NCBI GenBank assembly: GCA_963722665.1
Contig: CAVRNW010000009.1
Coordinates: 1-64,000, forward strand
Origin: Site-B1 sp963722665
GTDB taxonomy: Bacteria; Bacteroidota; Bacteroidia; Flavobacteriales; Flavobacteriaceae
Length of the DNA: 64,000 bases
Direction of reading: 5' to 3'
Shown here one piece after another: positions 15,644-24,688 of this stretch (the first letter of the stretch is position 1; every line of letters starts with the position of its first letter). Both the position numbers and the translations under genes were made by a program. The notes under the pieces are model-generated. The model was not told the DNA's origin. It saw only the letters and a list, made by a program, of their open reading frames with translations, and ran no database searches.

Positions 15644-16333
15644 CTAATTTTCTTTTAATTCAAAAGGTCCAAATAAATTCATTTGATTTACGATCCAATT
15701 CTTTCTTGCCTGAATAAATTCTGAAGCAGGATTAGCGTTATACTTTCTTGGGTTTGGTAGTATAGCAGCAATTGCTGACGCTTCATATTGTGTTAATTGA
15801 GAAGCTGGTTTTTTAAACCAAAATTTAGCTGCAGCTTCGGCTCCGTATATGCCATTTCCCATTTCAATACTGTTAAGATAGACTTCCAAAATACGCTCTT
15901 TAGACCAAAATAATTCAATTAAAAAAGTAAAATAAGTTTCTAATCCTTTCCGAAGCCAACTTCTTTCCGGCCACAAAAACACATTTTTTGCTGTTTGTTG
16001 GGTAATGGAACTTGCGCCTTTGATACGTTTACCTCGTTTGTTATTTTCATATGCTTTCTCTATAGCCTCCAAATCAAAGCCTCTATGAGATATAAAATTT
16101 TGATCTTCACTACAAATAACTGCCAGTTGCAGATTTTTAGAAATCTTATCGATAGAAACCCAGTCATGTTTTAAAATGATCTCTTTGCCTTGTTGTTTTT
16201 GTTCTATGCTTCTTATAATCATTAATGGGGTTATAGGTACAGGAACCCACTTAAATAGTATTACCGCCAATAATGAGGACACGATAAGGTATATGACCAG
16301 TTTAAAAATGAACTTGAAGATCTTTTTAATCAT
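15644..16333 (-). CDS. mtgA: Monofunctional biosynthetic peptidoglycan transglycosylase
   Basis: The 229 aa product has one N-terminal membrane helix (about residues 9-27) and a GT51 domain. The catalytic Glu is in ICSEDQNFISHRGFD, with the following motifs KGASSITQQTAKN, KERILEVYLNSIEMG.GIYG and YEASAIAAILPNP. It polymerises lipid II into glycan strands on the outer face of the inner membrane. The length matches MtgA, and no transpeptidase domain is present. It may be the first gene of the leftward unit that runs into the polyketide operon. Confidence 0.9.
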   Translation of the reverse strand: MIKKIFKFIFKLVIYLIVSSLLAVILFKWVPVPITPLMIIRSIEQKQQGKEIILKHDWVSIDKISKNLQLAVICSEDQNFISHRGFDLEAIEKAYENNKRGKRIKGASSITQQTAKNVFLWPERSWLRKGLETYFTFLIELFWSKERILEVYLNSIEMGNGIYGAEAAAKFWFKKPASQLTQYEASAIAAILPNPRKYNANPASEFIQARKNWIVNQMNLFGPFELKEN

Positions 16334-16368
16334 ATCCGCATTTATATTCTTTACTAAATTACAGACAT

Positions 16369-17521
16369 TTAATTTTTAGATTGAATTAATCTAGAAGTTT
16401 TCTTGTAGTTCACATGTCGTTCTTCCAAATACTTCAATATATATTTAAAACAAACTTCTTGTTTTCCAACCAATTCAGGAGGAAAGACTCCTTTTTCACT
16501 AAAAAGCCCGTCAAGTAATAAATTTGCTGCCGCTGTAGCAGTATATCCCGTAGTTCTAGACATGGATGATGTTTTTGTTACCGGATCATATTCATCATAA
16601 AGATCATATGTTATTTCTTCTATTTTACCCTCAATATTTTCTCCCTTTAAGGTAATACGCATAATAGTAAATTCTTCTTCATCCTCCTTTAATTTCCATT
16701 CTTTGAACAATATTTTAGAAGTAAACTCTAAAGGAGACAAGTTCTAATCCCTTTAAATTTATTTTTTCTTGACTAAAAAACCCACTTTCCTTTAACACCT
16801 TAATGTATTCAACATGTCCCGGATAGCGCAATGTTTTTTCTTTCATATTTGGAATATGATCCATTGTATAAATAATTGATCGCAATCCATCTGAATTAAA
16901 AGATTCCAGTGTTCCAACTTTATCAAAATGGACAAGTTCACAATCAGATAGAGCGTCTCTTGTAATTAAATTTCCGTTCTCAATATATCTTGCTGGTCTG
17001 GTGTATTCCTCTATAACATCCACGGGAGAAAAAGGAGCTTTGTAATTAAATGGCCAGGTTTTTTGTTTAGGTAAACCCCCAACCAGACATTCAAATTCTA
17101 TTAACTTCATTCTTTCATTATAATAACCTAGAATAATATTGCCCATTCCTGGTGCTACTCCACAATCAACAATTGCCGTAACATTTTTTTCTCTTGCTAA
17201 CTTATCAAGAGTCAATGCGTTCTCTGGGAAAAATGAAATATCGACCACGTTTTTTCCCGCTTCAATAATAGATTTTAAAGTCTCATATCCTAAAAATCCG
17301 GGAACAGCACAAATAACCAAATCAAATGGTTTTATAGTGGACTTCAATGAAGATTTGTTGGTGACATCCAGCTGATCAATGCTTAAATCTTCACATTTTT
17401 GCTTTACTTTTTTTAATGCACTTTCATCAAAATCTACAAGCGTAACTTTGTGATTTTTTGCCATATCAATGGCTATTGCACTTCCTACCATTCCAGCTCC
17501 AAGGACGACAACATGTTTCAT
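16369..17521 (-). CDS. Saccharopine dehydrogenase family protein, one frameshift as sequenced
   Basis: The N-terminal half (17521-16715) has a Rossmann NAD(P) motif (VVLGAGMVGSAIAIDMA) and a saccharopine dehydrogenase core (DCGVAPGMGNIILGYY, KTWPFNYKAPFSPVDVIEEYTRPARY). The C-terminal part continues in another frame from about 16740, with SPLEFTSKILF and SRTTGYTATAAANLLL. One extra T in CTTGTCTCC near 16738-16742 explains the break. Repaired, the protein is 383 aa. The family includes lysine 6-dehydrogenase and saccharopine reductase. The proline-rich KAPFSPVDV stretch resembles lysine 6-dehydrogenase-type members, but substrate assignment is uncertain. Confidence 0.8.
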
Positions 17522-17565
17522 CTTAAAGAAATTAGGTTAAAATATTAAAGGTAATGAAAAGGCAT

Positions 17566-17592
17566 AAAAAACTCCGAAATGAAATTCGGAGT
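17566..17592 (-). terminator. Intrinsic terminator after accC
   Basis: ACTCCGAA (17571-17578) and TTCGGAGT (17585-17592) form a perfect stem with a 6-base loop. The A run at 17566-17571 becomes a U tract on the minus strand. It lies 11 bp after the accC stop codon. Confidence 0.75.
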
Positions 17593-17603
17593 TTATATAA
17601 GTG

Positions 17604-18953
17604 TTATTCAGCTCGTTCATCCATAACAAAACTTTCCATGAATTTTGTTGTATAGTTCCCAGCGATATAATCCGGATGGTCCATAAGTTGTCTATGGAAA
17701 GGTATGGTTGTGTGAATTCCTTCAATTACAAACTCATCCAACGCACGTCTCATTTTACTGATTGCCTCTTCTCTGGTCTGTGCAGTTGTAATCAATTTAG
17801 CGATCATTGAATCATAATTTGGCGGAATTGTGTAGCCTGCGTACACATGTGTATCAACTCGAACCCCATGTCCGCCCGGAACATGCAAATTGTTTATTTT
17901 GCCTGGTGAAGGCCTGAATCCGTTATATGGATCTTCGGCATTAATTCTGCATTCTATAGAATGTAGTTTTGGGATATAATTGATCCCAAGAATAGGTATG
18001 CCTGCCGCTACTTTAATTTGTTCAAAAATCAGATCAAAATCTATGACCTGTTCAGTGATAGGGTGTTCAACCTGAATACGAGTATTCATTTCCATAAAGT
18101 AAAAATTCCTGTGTTTATCTACTAAGAATTCTATGGTGCCTACTCCTTCATAACCTATATACTCTGCCGCTTTTACAGCAGCTTCACCCATTTTTTTTCG
18201 TAACTGAGTCGTCATAAATGGAGAAGGCGCTTCTTCCGTCAATTTTTGATGTCTTCTCTGAATGGAACAATCCCTTTCAGATAAATGACATGCCTTGCCA
18301 GTCGAATCACCTACAATTTGGATTTCAATATGTCTTGGCTCTTCAATAAGCTTCTCCATGTACATGTCATCATTTCCAAAAGCAGCCTTAGATTCTTGTC
18401 TTGCAGAATCCCAGGCATCTCTTAACTCCTCCGGTTTCCAGACAGCTCGCATTCCTTTACCTCCACCTCCGGCAGAAGCCTTTAACATGACAGGGTAACC
18501 TGTTTTTTTTGCTATTTTTTGACAGTCTTCAAAAGTTTCGATTATACCTTCACTCCCGGGAACACAAGGAATACCTGCTTTTAGCATTGTGGCTTTTGCA
18601 GAGGCCTTATCGCCCATTCTGTTGATCATTTCTTCAGAAGCTCCAATGAATTTAATGCCATGTTGTTCGCAAATCTTTGAAAACTTTGCGTTTTCAGACA
18701 AAAATCCGTATCCGGGATGTATAGCATCGGCATTAGTAATTTCTGCTGCTGCAATAATATTCGACATTTTTAAATAGGATTCGCTGCTTGCAGGTGGTCC
18801 AATACAGACGGCTTCATCGGCAAACCTTACATGCAAACTATCTTGGTCTGCGGTTGAATATACTGCTACAGTTTTTAGACCCATTTCCTTGCAGGTTCTT
18901 ATTACACGCAGTGCAATTTCCCCTCTATTTGCAATTAATATTTTTTTAAACAT
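17604..18953 (-). CDS. accC: Biotin carboxylase subunit of acetyl-CoA carboxylase
   Basis: The start at MFKKILIANRGEIALR is the conserved AccC N-terminus. A 15-codon upstream extension covers an AT-rich repeat and was rejected. The 449 aa product has the ATP-grasp Gly-rich loop (KASAGGGGKGMRAV), HPGYGFLSENA, EMNTRIQVEHP.TE and HRQLMDHPDYIAG. It carboxylates biotin on AccB with ATP and bicarbonate. It lies 86 bp after accB in the leftward fabH-accB-accC group. Confidence 0.95.
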   Translation of the reverse strand: MFKKILIANRGEIALRVIRTCKEMGLKTVAVYSTADQDSLHVRFADEAVCIGPPASSESYLKMSNIIAAAEITNADAIHPGYGFLSENAKFSKICEQHGIKFIGASEEMINRMGDKASAKATMLKAGIPCVPGSEGIIETFEDCQKIAKKTGYPVMLKASAGGGGKGMRAVWKPEELRDAWDSARQESKAAFGNDDMYMEKLIEEPRHIEIQIVGDSTGKACHLSERDCSIQRRHQKLTEEAPSPFMTTQLRKKMGEAAVKAAEYIGYEGVGTIEFLVDKHRNFYFMEMNTRIQVEHPITEQVIDFDLIFEQIKVAAGIPILGINYIPKLHSIECRINAEDPYNGFRPSPGKINNLHVPGGHGVRVDTHVYAGYTIPPNYDSMIAKLITTAQTREEAISKMRRALDEFVIEGIHTTIPFHRQLMDHPDYIAGNYTTKFMESFVMDERAE

Positions 18954-18975
18954 AACTCTTTGTTTTAAAAATTTC

Positions 18976-19031
18976 AAATTCCGTTTTCCAAATTCCAAAT
19001 ATTGGACTTTGAGATTTATGTATTGGAATTT
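18976..19031. repeat. AAATTCC-type repeat/inverted repeat between accB and accC
   Basis: AAATTCC occurs at 18976-18982 and again within AAATTCCAAATA (18990-19001). The latter is nearly the inverse of TATTGGAATTT (19021-19031), giving an imperfect hairpin with a 19-base loop. It lies in the accB-accC spacer and could be a dispersed intergenic repeat or an mRNA-processing hairpin. No other copy was recognised in this window. Confidence 0.35.
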
Positions 19032-19039
19032 TTAAATTG

Positions 19040-19525
19040 TTATGATGGATCTACTAAAAATAATGGTTGGTCAAACTCCACCGGAGATGCGTCATCAACA
19101 AGTACTTTTACAATTTTTCCAGAAACTTCTGACTCTATTTCATTAAATAGTTTCATAGCTTCAATAACACATAACACGTCACCTTGATTAATTGTTTTTC
19201 CTACTTCTACAAAAACAGGCTTATCCGGTGAAGGCTTTCTGTAAAATGTGCCAATGATTGGTGATTTTATTGTGATATATTTTGAATCTTCTGACCCGGA
19301 AGAGCTTGCGTCTTTTTGGTTAGATTCTGCTTCAACCGGTGCTTGAGGCATTGGTGCCTGAGCCAAGGTTGTTCCAACAGGAATCTGTTGAACAATTGTG
19401 GTTTCTCCTTTATGGGAGTCTCCGGTTTTGATGGTGATTTTTACATCATCCGTTTCTAATCTAACTTCACTTGCTCCCGATTTGGCAACAAATTTAATTA
19501 GGTTTTGAATGTCCTTTAAATCCAT
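19040..19525 (-). CDS. accB: Biotin carboxyl carrier protein of acetyl-CoA carboxylase
   Basis: The 161 aa product has an N-terminal helical region (MDLKDIQNLIKFVAKSGASEV), an Ala/Pro/Gln/Ser-rich linker (about residues 50-80) and a biotinyl domain with the biotinylated Lys in VIEAMKLFNEIESE. It carries CO2 from AccC to the carboxyltransferase in the first step of fatty acid synthesis. It lies 33 bp downstream of fabH. Confidence 0.95.
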   Translation of the reverse strand: MDLKDIQNLIKFVAKSGASEVRLETDDVKITIKTGDSHKGETTIVQQIPVGTTLAQAPMPQAPVEAESNQKDASSSGSEDSKYITIKSPIIGTFYRKPSPDKPVFVEVGKTINQGDVLCVIEAMKLFNEIESEVSGKIVKVLVDDASPVEFDQPLFLVDPS

Positions 19526-19558
19526 GATTATTTAGATTTTAAAAAGTTAGTTTTTAGT

Positions 19559-20554
19559 TTAGTTATTATAGGCCCATTTCATATATATAGAGCCCCAGGT
19601 AAATCCGCCTCCAAAGGCGGCTATTATCAAATTATCTCCTTTTTTAAGCTGTTTTTCATAATTGTTTAAGAGTAGTGGAATTGTTGCAGATGTTGTATTG
19701 CCATATTTTTCAATATTCATCATTACTTTTTCCGATTCCAGATTTAACCGTCTGGCTGTTGCATCTATTATTCTTTTATTGGCCTGATGTGCCACCAGCC
19801 AATTTATATCATTGTTGGTCAGGTTGTTTCGTTTCATGATCTTTTCACAAACATCTGCCATGTTTGAGACTGCCTTCTTGAAAACAGTTTTTCCGTCCTG
19901 AAAAACAAAATGTCTTTTCGCTTTAACCGTTTCTATTGTAGCAGGTTCAATGGATCCTCCTGCCGGAACCTGCAAAAATTCTCTTCCTGAACCATCACTT
20001 CTTAAAAGCTCGTCTTGTATCCCAAGTCCTTCATTATTAGGTTCAAAAAGTACTGCTCCTGCTCCATCACCAAATATAATGCAGGTTGTCCTGTCGGTAT
20101 AATCTATCATTGACGAATTCATATCAGCTCCAATTACCAGAATTTTTTTATATTTTCCAGACTCTATATAACTGGCTGCTGTAGAGGCTGCATATAAAAA
20201 ACTAGAGCATGCTGCTACCAGATCATATCCAAAGGCGTTTTTTGCGCCAATTTGAGATGCAACATACACCGATGTTGCCGCTGCCTGCATGTCTGGAGTC
20301 GCTGTGGCTACTATGACCAGGTCTATTTCTAAAGGATCGAGATTTGATTTTTTTAATAAATCTTTTGCTGCATTAATTGCTAAAAAAGAGGTGCCTTTAT
20401 GTTTTTCTTTTAGTATTCTTCTTTCTTTGATTCCTGTTCGTGAAGTTATCCATTCATCATTTGTATCAACCATTGTCTCCAATATTTTGTTAGTTAATAC
20501 GTAATCAGGAACATATGCTCCTAAGGCGGTAATTGCAGCTGAGATCTTACCCAT
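19559..20554 (-). CDS. fabH: 3-oxoacyl-ACP synthase III
   Basis: The 331 aa product shows the KAS III Cys-His-Asn triad: Cys in VAACSSFLYAAST, His in WLVAHQANKRI and Asn in YGNTTSATIPLLL. WITSRTGIKERR and GGGFTWGS are also present. It condenses acetyl-CoA or a branched acyl-CoA with malonyl-ACP to start fatty acid chains. It heads the fabH-accB-accC unit, separated from rpmF by an intrinsic terminator. Confidence 0.95.
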   Translation of the reverse strand: MGKISAAITALGAYVPDYVLTNKILETMVDTNDEWITSRTGIKERRILKEKHKGTSFLAINAAKDLLKKSNLDPLEIDLVIVATATPDMQAAATSVYVASQIGAKNAFGYDLVAACSSFLYAASTAASYIESGKYKKILVIGADMNSSMIDYTDRTTCIIFGDGAGAVLFEPNNEGLGIQDELLRSDGSGREFLQVPAGGSIEPATIETVKAKRHFVFQDGKTVFKKAVSNMADVCEKIMKRNNLTNNDINWLVAHQANKRIIDATARRLNLESEKVMMNIEKYGNTTSATIPLLLNNYEKQLKKGDNLIIAAFGGGFTWGSIYMKWAYNN

Positions 20555-20686
20555 ATGAATTTATAAATTTTGAGCAAAAAATGGCAAAAAAAAGGCCAAA
20601 ATGGCTTAAATTTAAATGAATTTACTCTTTTTTGGTCAATTGTGATGCAAAATAGGTTGTTTTTAACATTTAGAAAAATTAATCAT

Positions 20687-20716
20687 AAAAAAAACGCTCA
20701 CAAAGAGCGTTTTTTT
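20687..20716. terminator. Intrinsic terminator between rpmF and fabH
   Basis: ACGCTC (20694-20699) pairs with GAGCGT (20705-20710) around a 5-base loop, flanked by an A run on the left and a T run on the right. It can act leftward after rpmF, its most likely use. Confidence 0.75.
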
Positions 20717-20733
20717 ATATGCGTGCATAGTTA

Positions 20734-20937
20734 TTATGCTAAATTTTCTTCGGCTTCTGCATTGTCAATGAGCACTTGCCCTCTGTAATAAAGCTTTCCT
20801 TCGTGCCAGTGAGCTCTGTGATATAGATGTGCTTCTCCTGTTGTTGGACACGTTGCAATTTGAGGAACTACTGCTTTGTAATGTGTTCTTCTTTTATCTC
20901 TTCTGGTTTTTGAGATCTTTCTTTTAGGATGTGCCAT
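20734..20937 (-). CDS. rpmF: 50S ribosomal protein L32
   Basis: The 67 aa basic product starts MAHPKRKISKTRRDKRRTHY, the standard bL32 N-terminus, and continues with CPTTGEAHLYHRAH. Only one of the usual zinc-ribbon cysteines is present, as in zinc-independent forms. It follows the DUF177 gene by 8 bp. The DUF177(YceD)-rpmF pair is conserved across bacteria. Confidence 0.95.
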   Translation of the reverse strand: MAHPKRKISKTRRDKRRTHYKAVVPQIATCPTTGEAHLYHRAHWHEGKLYYRGQVLIDNAEAEENLA

Positions 20938-20945
20938 TTTTTAAT

Positions 20946-21482
20946 TTATTTATCCGTTAATAGTTTCTTTAATGTATTCCACCGAGGATCGATTTCCTCT
21001 GAATTTTCTTTTTCGCCCAATTCTTTTGGGCTTAATTCCTCAAGTTTCTCTAAGATATCTGATTTTAAGCTTCCGTCCTTAATTCCCGGGTGAATTAATC
21101 TTGATGGTACTGAAAGTACTATTAATTCATAAATGTATTGAGCGATATTTATTTCATATTCCCCATGAGGAATAATTAGAATGTCTTCATTTTCATCATT
21201 GAATTCCTGACCAAACTTTACTACTAAATTCAAGCAGCCATTAATTTTTTGATCATAGGGTTCATTTGAAAGATCACAATTTACATTTACAGTTCCGGAA
21301 ATTTTAAACTCAAATTCTAAAAGCGTTGTTTTTTTATCCAAAACAACCTCAGCTTTTATATTAGAATCATTAAAATCTTCAAAATTAAAATACTCAAAGA
21401 ACTTTTTATCAATTTGATAATCAAAATGATGTTTCCCAACCTTTAATCCTGCAAACTGAATTGTAAACTCTTTTAAAGCCTT
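20946..21482 (-). CDS. DUF177 (YceD-like) protein
   Basis: I chose the start at MKALKEFTIQFAGLKVG, giving 178 aa. A 17-codon upstream extension is possible. The family core with paired cysteines is seen as NVNCDLSNEPYDQKI followed by the Asp/Glu-rich FGQEFNDENEDILIIP. A family C-terminus reads EEIDPRWNTLKKLL. DUF177 proteins pair with rpmF and are implicated in 23S rRNA processing in plants and bacteria. The adjacency here supports that assignment. Confidence 0.85.
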   Translation of the reverse strand, partial: KALKEFTIQFAGLKVGKHHFDYQIDKKFFEYFNFEDFNDSNIKAEVVLDKKTTLLEFEFKISGTVNVNCDLSNEPYDQKINGCLNLVVKFGQEFNDENEDILIIPHGEYEINIAQYIYELIVLSVPSRLIHPGIKDGSLKSDILEKLEELSPKELGEKENSEEIDPRWNTLKKLLTDK

Positions 21483-21557
21483 CATATCACATCCATTTTG
21501 AGCCTGCAAATATATAAATTTTTCTTTTAGCATAAGAAGTTATCAACAAAAATATAT

Positions 21558-22604
21558 TTAAGTGTTTTTTGATGCCTTTTTCAAGGGATTAGACGCAAGT
21601 TCCTTATACTCTTTTCTTGTAATAAAAATATGGATCGCCGCAAAAATTGCTTCTTTAAATGAACTGGAATCTGCTATGCCTTTACCCGCTATTTCATAAG
21701 CAGTACCGTGATCTGGCGAAGTTCGTATTCTATTCAAGCCAGCTGTATAGTTCACACCTTTACCAAATGAAAGTGTTTTGAACGGTATTAATCCCTGATC
21801 ATGATACGATGCTAAAACAGCATCAAAATTTTTGAAATTATCAGATCCAAAAAAACTATCCGCCGCATAAGGCCCAAAAACCAGTTTGCCGCTTTCTTTG
21901 AGCTTATTAAGTGTTGGCCGCAATATTTCATCATCTTCATTTCCAATGACACCACTGTCTCCTGTATGTGGGTTTATTCCTAAAACTGCGATCTTAGGTT
22001 TCCTTATGCCGAAATCCTGAATAAGTGTATTGTACATAATCGATATCTTTTTCTCGATCAATTCAGGTGATATCTGCGTAGCAATATCTTTTATAGGAAC
22101 GTGATCTGTCAACAACCCAACTTTTAGATCATTAGTGATCATAAGCATAAGATTCTCGCCCTCAAGTCTTTTTGCCAAATAATCTGTATGTCCTGGAAAA
22201 TTGAATTGACTCGATTGAATGTTGTGTTTATTTATTGGGGCAGTTACTAAAACATCAACTTCATCATTTATTAAAGCTGTTGTTGCGGCCTCTAAAGATT
22301 TAATAGAATACTCCCCTGCCACCTTGCTTTCCTTGCCAAACTCAATATCAATATTTTCTTTCCAGACATTAACAACATTTACCTTCCCGTTAATAATGTC
22401 CCCGGGGTTTCTTAATCCCTGAAAACTAATTTCGCTTTTGAAATGATTCTTTAAAAAAGTAAGTAGCTTAACTGAAGCAAATATTACAGGTGTACAGAAC
22501 TCCAGCATACGGGAGTCCTCAAAAGTTTTAATTATGATCTCTCCGCCAATTCCATTAAGATCTCCTATGGAAATACCAACTCTTAATTTATCTTCTTTCT
22601 TCAT
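21558..22604 (-). CDS. pdxA: 4-hydroxythreonine-4-phosphate dehydrogenase
   Basis: The 348 aa product shows PdxA motifs: GISIGDLNGIGGEII at the N-terminus, VTAPINKHNIQ, FPGHTDYLAKRL, LGINPHTGDSGVIGNEDDE, ASYHDQGLIPFKTL and SPDHGTAYEIAGKGIAD. These contain the zinc-binding histidines and phosphate-binding residues. It oxidises 4-phosphohydroxy-threonine in pyridoxal phosphate synthesis. It is divergent from ribE, from which it is separated by 62 bp. Confidence 0.95.
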   Translation of the reverse strand: MKKEDKLRVGISIGDLNGIGGEIIIKTFEDSRMLEFCTPVIFASVKLLTFLKNHFKSEISFQGLRNPGDIINGKVNVVNVWKENIDIEFGKESKVAGEYSIKSLEAATTALINDEVDVLVTAPINKHNIQSSQFNFPGHTDYLAKRLEGENLMLMITNDLKVGLLTDHVPIKDIATQISPELIEKKISIMYNTLIQDFGIRKPKIAVLGINPHTGDSGVIGNEDDEILRPTLNKLKESGKLVFGPYAADSFFGSDNFKNFDAVLASYHDQGLIPFKTLSFGKGVNYTAGLNRIRTSPDHGTAYEIAGKGIADSSSFKEAIFAAIHIFITRKEYKELASNPLKKASKNT

Positions 22605-22666
22605 TAACTTTTTTCAGCTTTTGTTCGTAATTTTGCTGATGCAAATTTAACTAAATAAATAACATT

Positions 22667-23286
22667 ATGTTCACTGGTATTATTGAAAGGATGGGAACCG
22701 TTTCTAAGCTCAAAAAAGAATTAGGAAATTTAAACATAACCATAAAAAGTGATATAACTAAAGAATTGAAAATAGATCAAAGCATGGCTCATAATGGTGT
22801 TTGTTTAACCATTGTTGATATAGATGCTGACGAATACACTGTTACTGCCATCAATGAAACTTTAGAAAAATCCAACCTTGGGGTTTTAAAGGTCGGTGAT
22901 AAAATTAATCTTGAGCGTGCAATGGTTTTAGGCGCCAGACTTGATGGTCATATTGTTCAGGGTCATGTTGATCAATCTGCTGTTTGCACTAAAGTAACAG
23001 AAGAAAATGGCAGTTGGATGTTTACATTTAAATACGACGATTTAAAAGACAATGTAACTATTGAAAAAGGCTCTATTACAGTGAATGGGGTAAGTTTAAC
23101 AGTGGTCAACTCAAGAGATAATGAATTTAGTGTAGCAATTATTCCTTATACGTATGACAATACAAATTTTGGTACAAATAAAGAAAGGCACAATAGTAAA
23201 TTTAGAATTTGATGTGATAGGAAAATATGTCGCAAGATTACACGCACTTACCCTATAAACCAATGAATAACAAAAATTTAGACTAA
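22667..23286 (+). CDS. ribE: Riboflavin synthase alpha chain, two frameshifts as sequenced
   Basis: The frame from 22667 gives the two-lumazine-domain protein (MFTGIIERMGTVSKL, NGVCLTIVDI, EKSNLG, LGARLDGHIVQGHVD, VNGVSLTVV, IPYT). It then breaks after TNFGTNK. Removing one A in GAAAGG near 23184 restores GTIVNLEFDVIGKYVARLHA. Removing one base near 23248 restores PYKPMNNKNLD and a stop at 23284-23286. The repaired length of 205 aa fits the family. The enzyme dismutates two dimethyl-ribityllumazine molecules to riboflavin. As read naively the gene would be annotated short, ending near 23212. Confidence 0.88.
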
Positions 23287-23287
23287 A

Positions 23288-23482
23288 TTATCTATTCTTA
23301 TAAAGTTTTTTAGCACCATAGATCAGCCCAAGTACCAATAAAGCCAATAAACCTCCGTCAATAGGCAAGCCAGGCGGTGGCGGTGGTGACGGAGGTGGCG
23401 GCATAACGCTTTGCGCCACACATACAAAACTTATTAATACAAATAAGATTGAGGCTAATATCCTTTTGTTTTGTATTCTCAT
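23288..23482 (-). CDS. Small PID-CTERM-like sorting-signal protein
   Basis: The 64 aa product is almost only sorting signals: an N-terminal Sec signal peptide (about residues 1-23, ending VCVAQS), a short proline run (MPPPPSPPPPP), then GLPIDGGLLALLVLGLIYG and a basic KKLYKNR tail. The PIDGG-hydrophobic helix-basic tail pattern matches the tripartite PID-CTERM signals of Bacteroidetes, thought to be recognised by a sorting enzyme. There is no room for a functional mature domain. The gene converges on ribE with a 1-bp gap after the repaired stop codon. Confidence 0.65.
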   Translation of the reverse strand: MRIQNKRILASILFVLISFVCVAQSVMPPPPSPPPPPGLPIDGGLLALLVLGLIYGAKKLYKNR

Positions 23483-23618
23483 AATTTTTGTAAATGTATA
23501 AAAAAAAGACTGTTAACAAAAGTTTCGGTTGCATAAACGTCTAACTTTTCTTTAAAATTATATAAAAATTCGTTAAAAGTTTTCTTTTTGTGCAAAAACC
23601 CGATAAAATGTTACAAAG

Positions 23619-23692
23619 TGGTCCCACTTGGGCTCGAACCAAGGACCCCCTGATTATGAGTCAGGTGCTCTAACCAGCTGAGCTATGGGACC
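23619..23692 (-). tRNA. tRNA with CAU anticodon (elongator Met or Ile2)
   Basis: The minus strand folds as a standard cloverleaf. The acceptor stem GGTCCCA/TGGGACC is closed by discriminator A, the D arm is GCTCAGCTGGTTAGAGC, the anticodon stem CCTGA/TCAGG holds loop CTCATAA (anticodon CAU), and the T arm carries GGTTCGAGCC. CCA is not encoded. A CAU anticodon outside an initiator-type acceptor suggests elongator Met, or Ile if lysidine-modified. The sequence alone does not decide. Confidence 0.95.
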
Positions 23693-23740
23693 TAATATTG
23701 TTTGCAATAATACTACATATTTTATTATGTACCAAGAAAA

Positions 23741-24151
23741 TTATTTTTGATTATTTCTATCCTGACACAACTCAATAAGTACGCCATTTGTTGACTTAGG
23801 ATGTAAAAACGCAACGAGCTTATTATCAGCGCCTTGCTTTGGTTTTTCATTAAGAACCCTAAAACCTAAATCTGTCAATCTTTTGATCTCCGATTCAATA
23901 TCGTTTACATCAAAAGCAATATGATGTATTCCTTCTCCTTTTTTTTCAATAAACTTTGCAATGGGACTTTCGTTATTCGTTGCTTCCAGCAATTCAATCT
24001 TATTTTCTCCAACTTTAAAAAAGGATGTTTTTACTCCTTCAGATTCCACTTCTTCTGTTTTATAGTGTTTATTACCAAATAAGTTTGCGAACAATTCGTT
24101 TGATTCATCTATGTTCTTTACAGCAATTCCTATATGCTCAATTTTATTCAT
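23741..24151 (-). CDS. mce: Methylmalonyl-CoA epimerase
   Basis: The 136 aa VOC-fold protein begins NKIEHIGIAVKNIDESN and contains EGIHHIAFDV and LIELCQ. These supply the metal-binding His and Glu residues of methylmalonyl-CoA epimerase. It interconverts the R and S forms of methylmalonyl-CoA in the propionate/succinate route. It is divergent from rbfA. Confidence 0.88.
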   Translation of the reverse strand: MNKIEHIGIAVKNIDESNELFANLFGNKHYKTEEVESEGVKTSFFKVGENKIELLEATNNESPIAKFIEKKGEGIHHIAFDVNDIESEIKRLTDLGFRVLNEKPKQGADNKLVAFLHPKSTNGVLIELCQDRNNQK

Positions 24152-24232
24152 AAAATATTATTTTTTGAATTAAACGATATATTTTGTACTATCATATCTA
24201 AATAATATTCAAATATCCCATATTTTTACAAC

Positions 24233-24625
24233 ATGGAAAGTAATAGACAGAAAAAAATTGCATCAGTTTTACAAAGTGACCTGGTTGATGTATTACAAGG
24301 AGCCGCAACTAAAGGAGGAATGTATGGGATTATTATTTCTGTAAGTAAGGTAACTGTTACGGTTGATCTTTCCGTTGCTAAAGTTTACCTGAGTATTTTT
24401 CCAAATAATAAAGGAAAAGAGCTAATTCAGGGTATTAAGTCAAACGCCCATTTAATAAAACATGAATTGGCCCAACGTACCAGAAATCAATTAAGGCGTA
24501 TGCCGGAACTGGAGTTCTTTATTGACGATTCTTTAGAATATATTGAACAAATAGAAAAGTCTTTAAAGGGGTCTGATAACCCAATAGAAAATCCTGACCT
24601 CCTTGATAAAAGAAAAAAATCTTAA
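24233..24625 (+). CDS. rbfA: 30S ribosome-binding factor A
   Basis: The 130 aa KH-like protein starts MESNRQKKIASVLQSDLVDVL, with VTVDLSVAKVYLSIFP, HELAQRTRNQLRRMPELEFFIDDSLEY. This is the typical RbfA layout. It acts late in 30S maturation. The gene is followed after 63 bp by the ABC permease gene, an arrangement common in flavobacteria. Confidence 0.93.
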   Translation: MESNRQKKIASVLQSDLVDVLQGAATKGGMYGIIISVSKVTVTVDLSVAKVYLSIFPNNKGKELIQGIKSNAHLIKHELAQRTRNQLRRMPELEFFIDDSLEYIEQIEKSLKGSDNPIENPDLLDKRKKS

Positions 24626-24688
24626 TTGTTTTTTAATGGTCAGATTGAACATTCATTTAATCATTATTTTTTCACAGAATTATAGATT

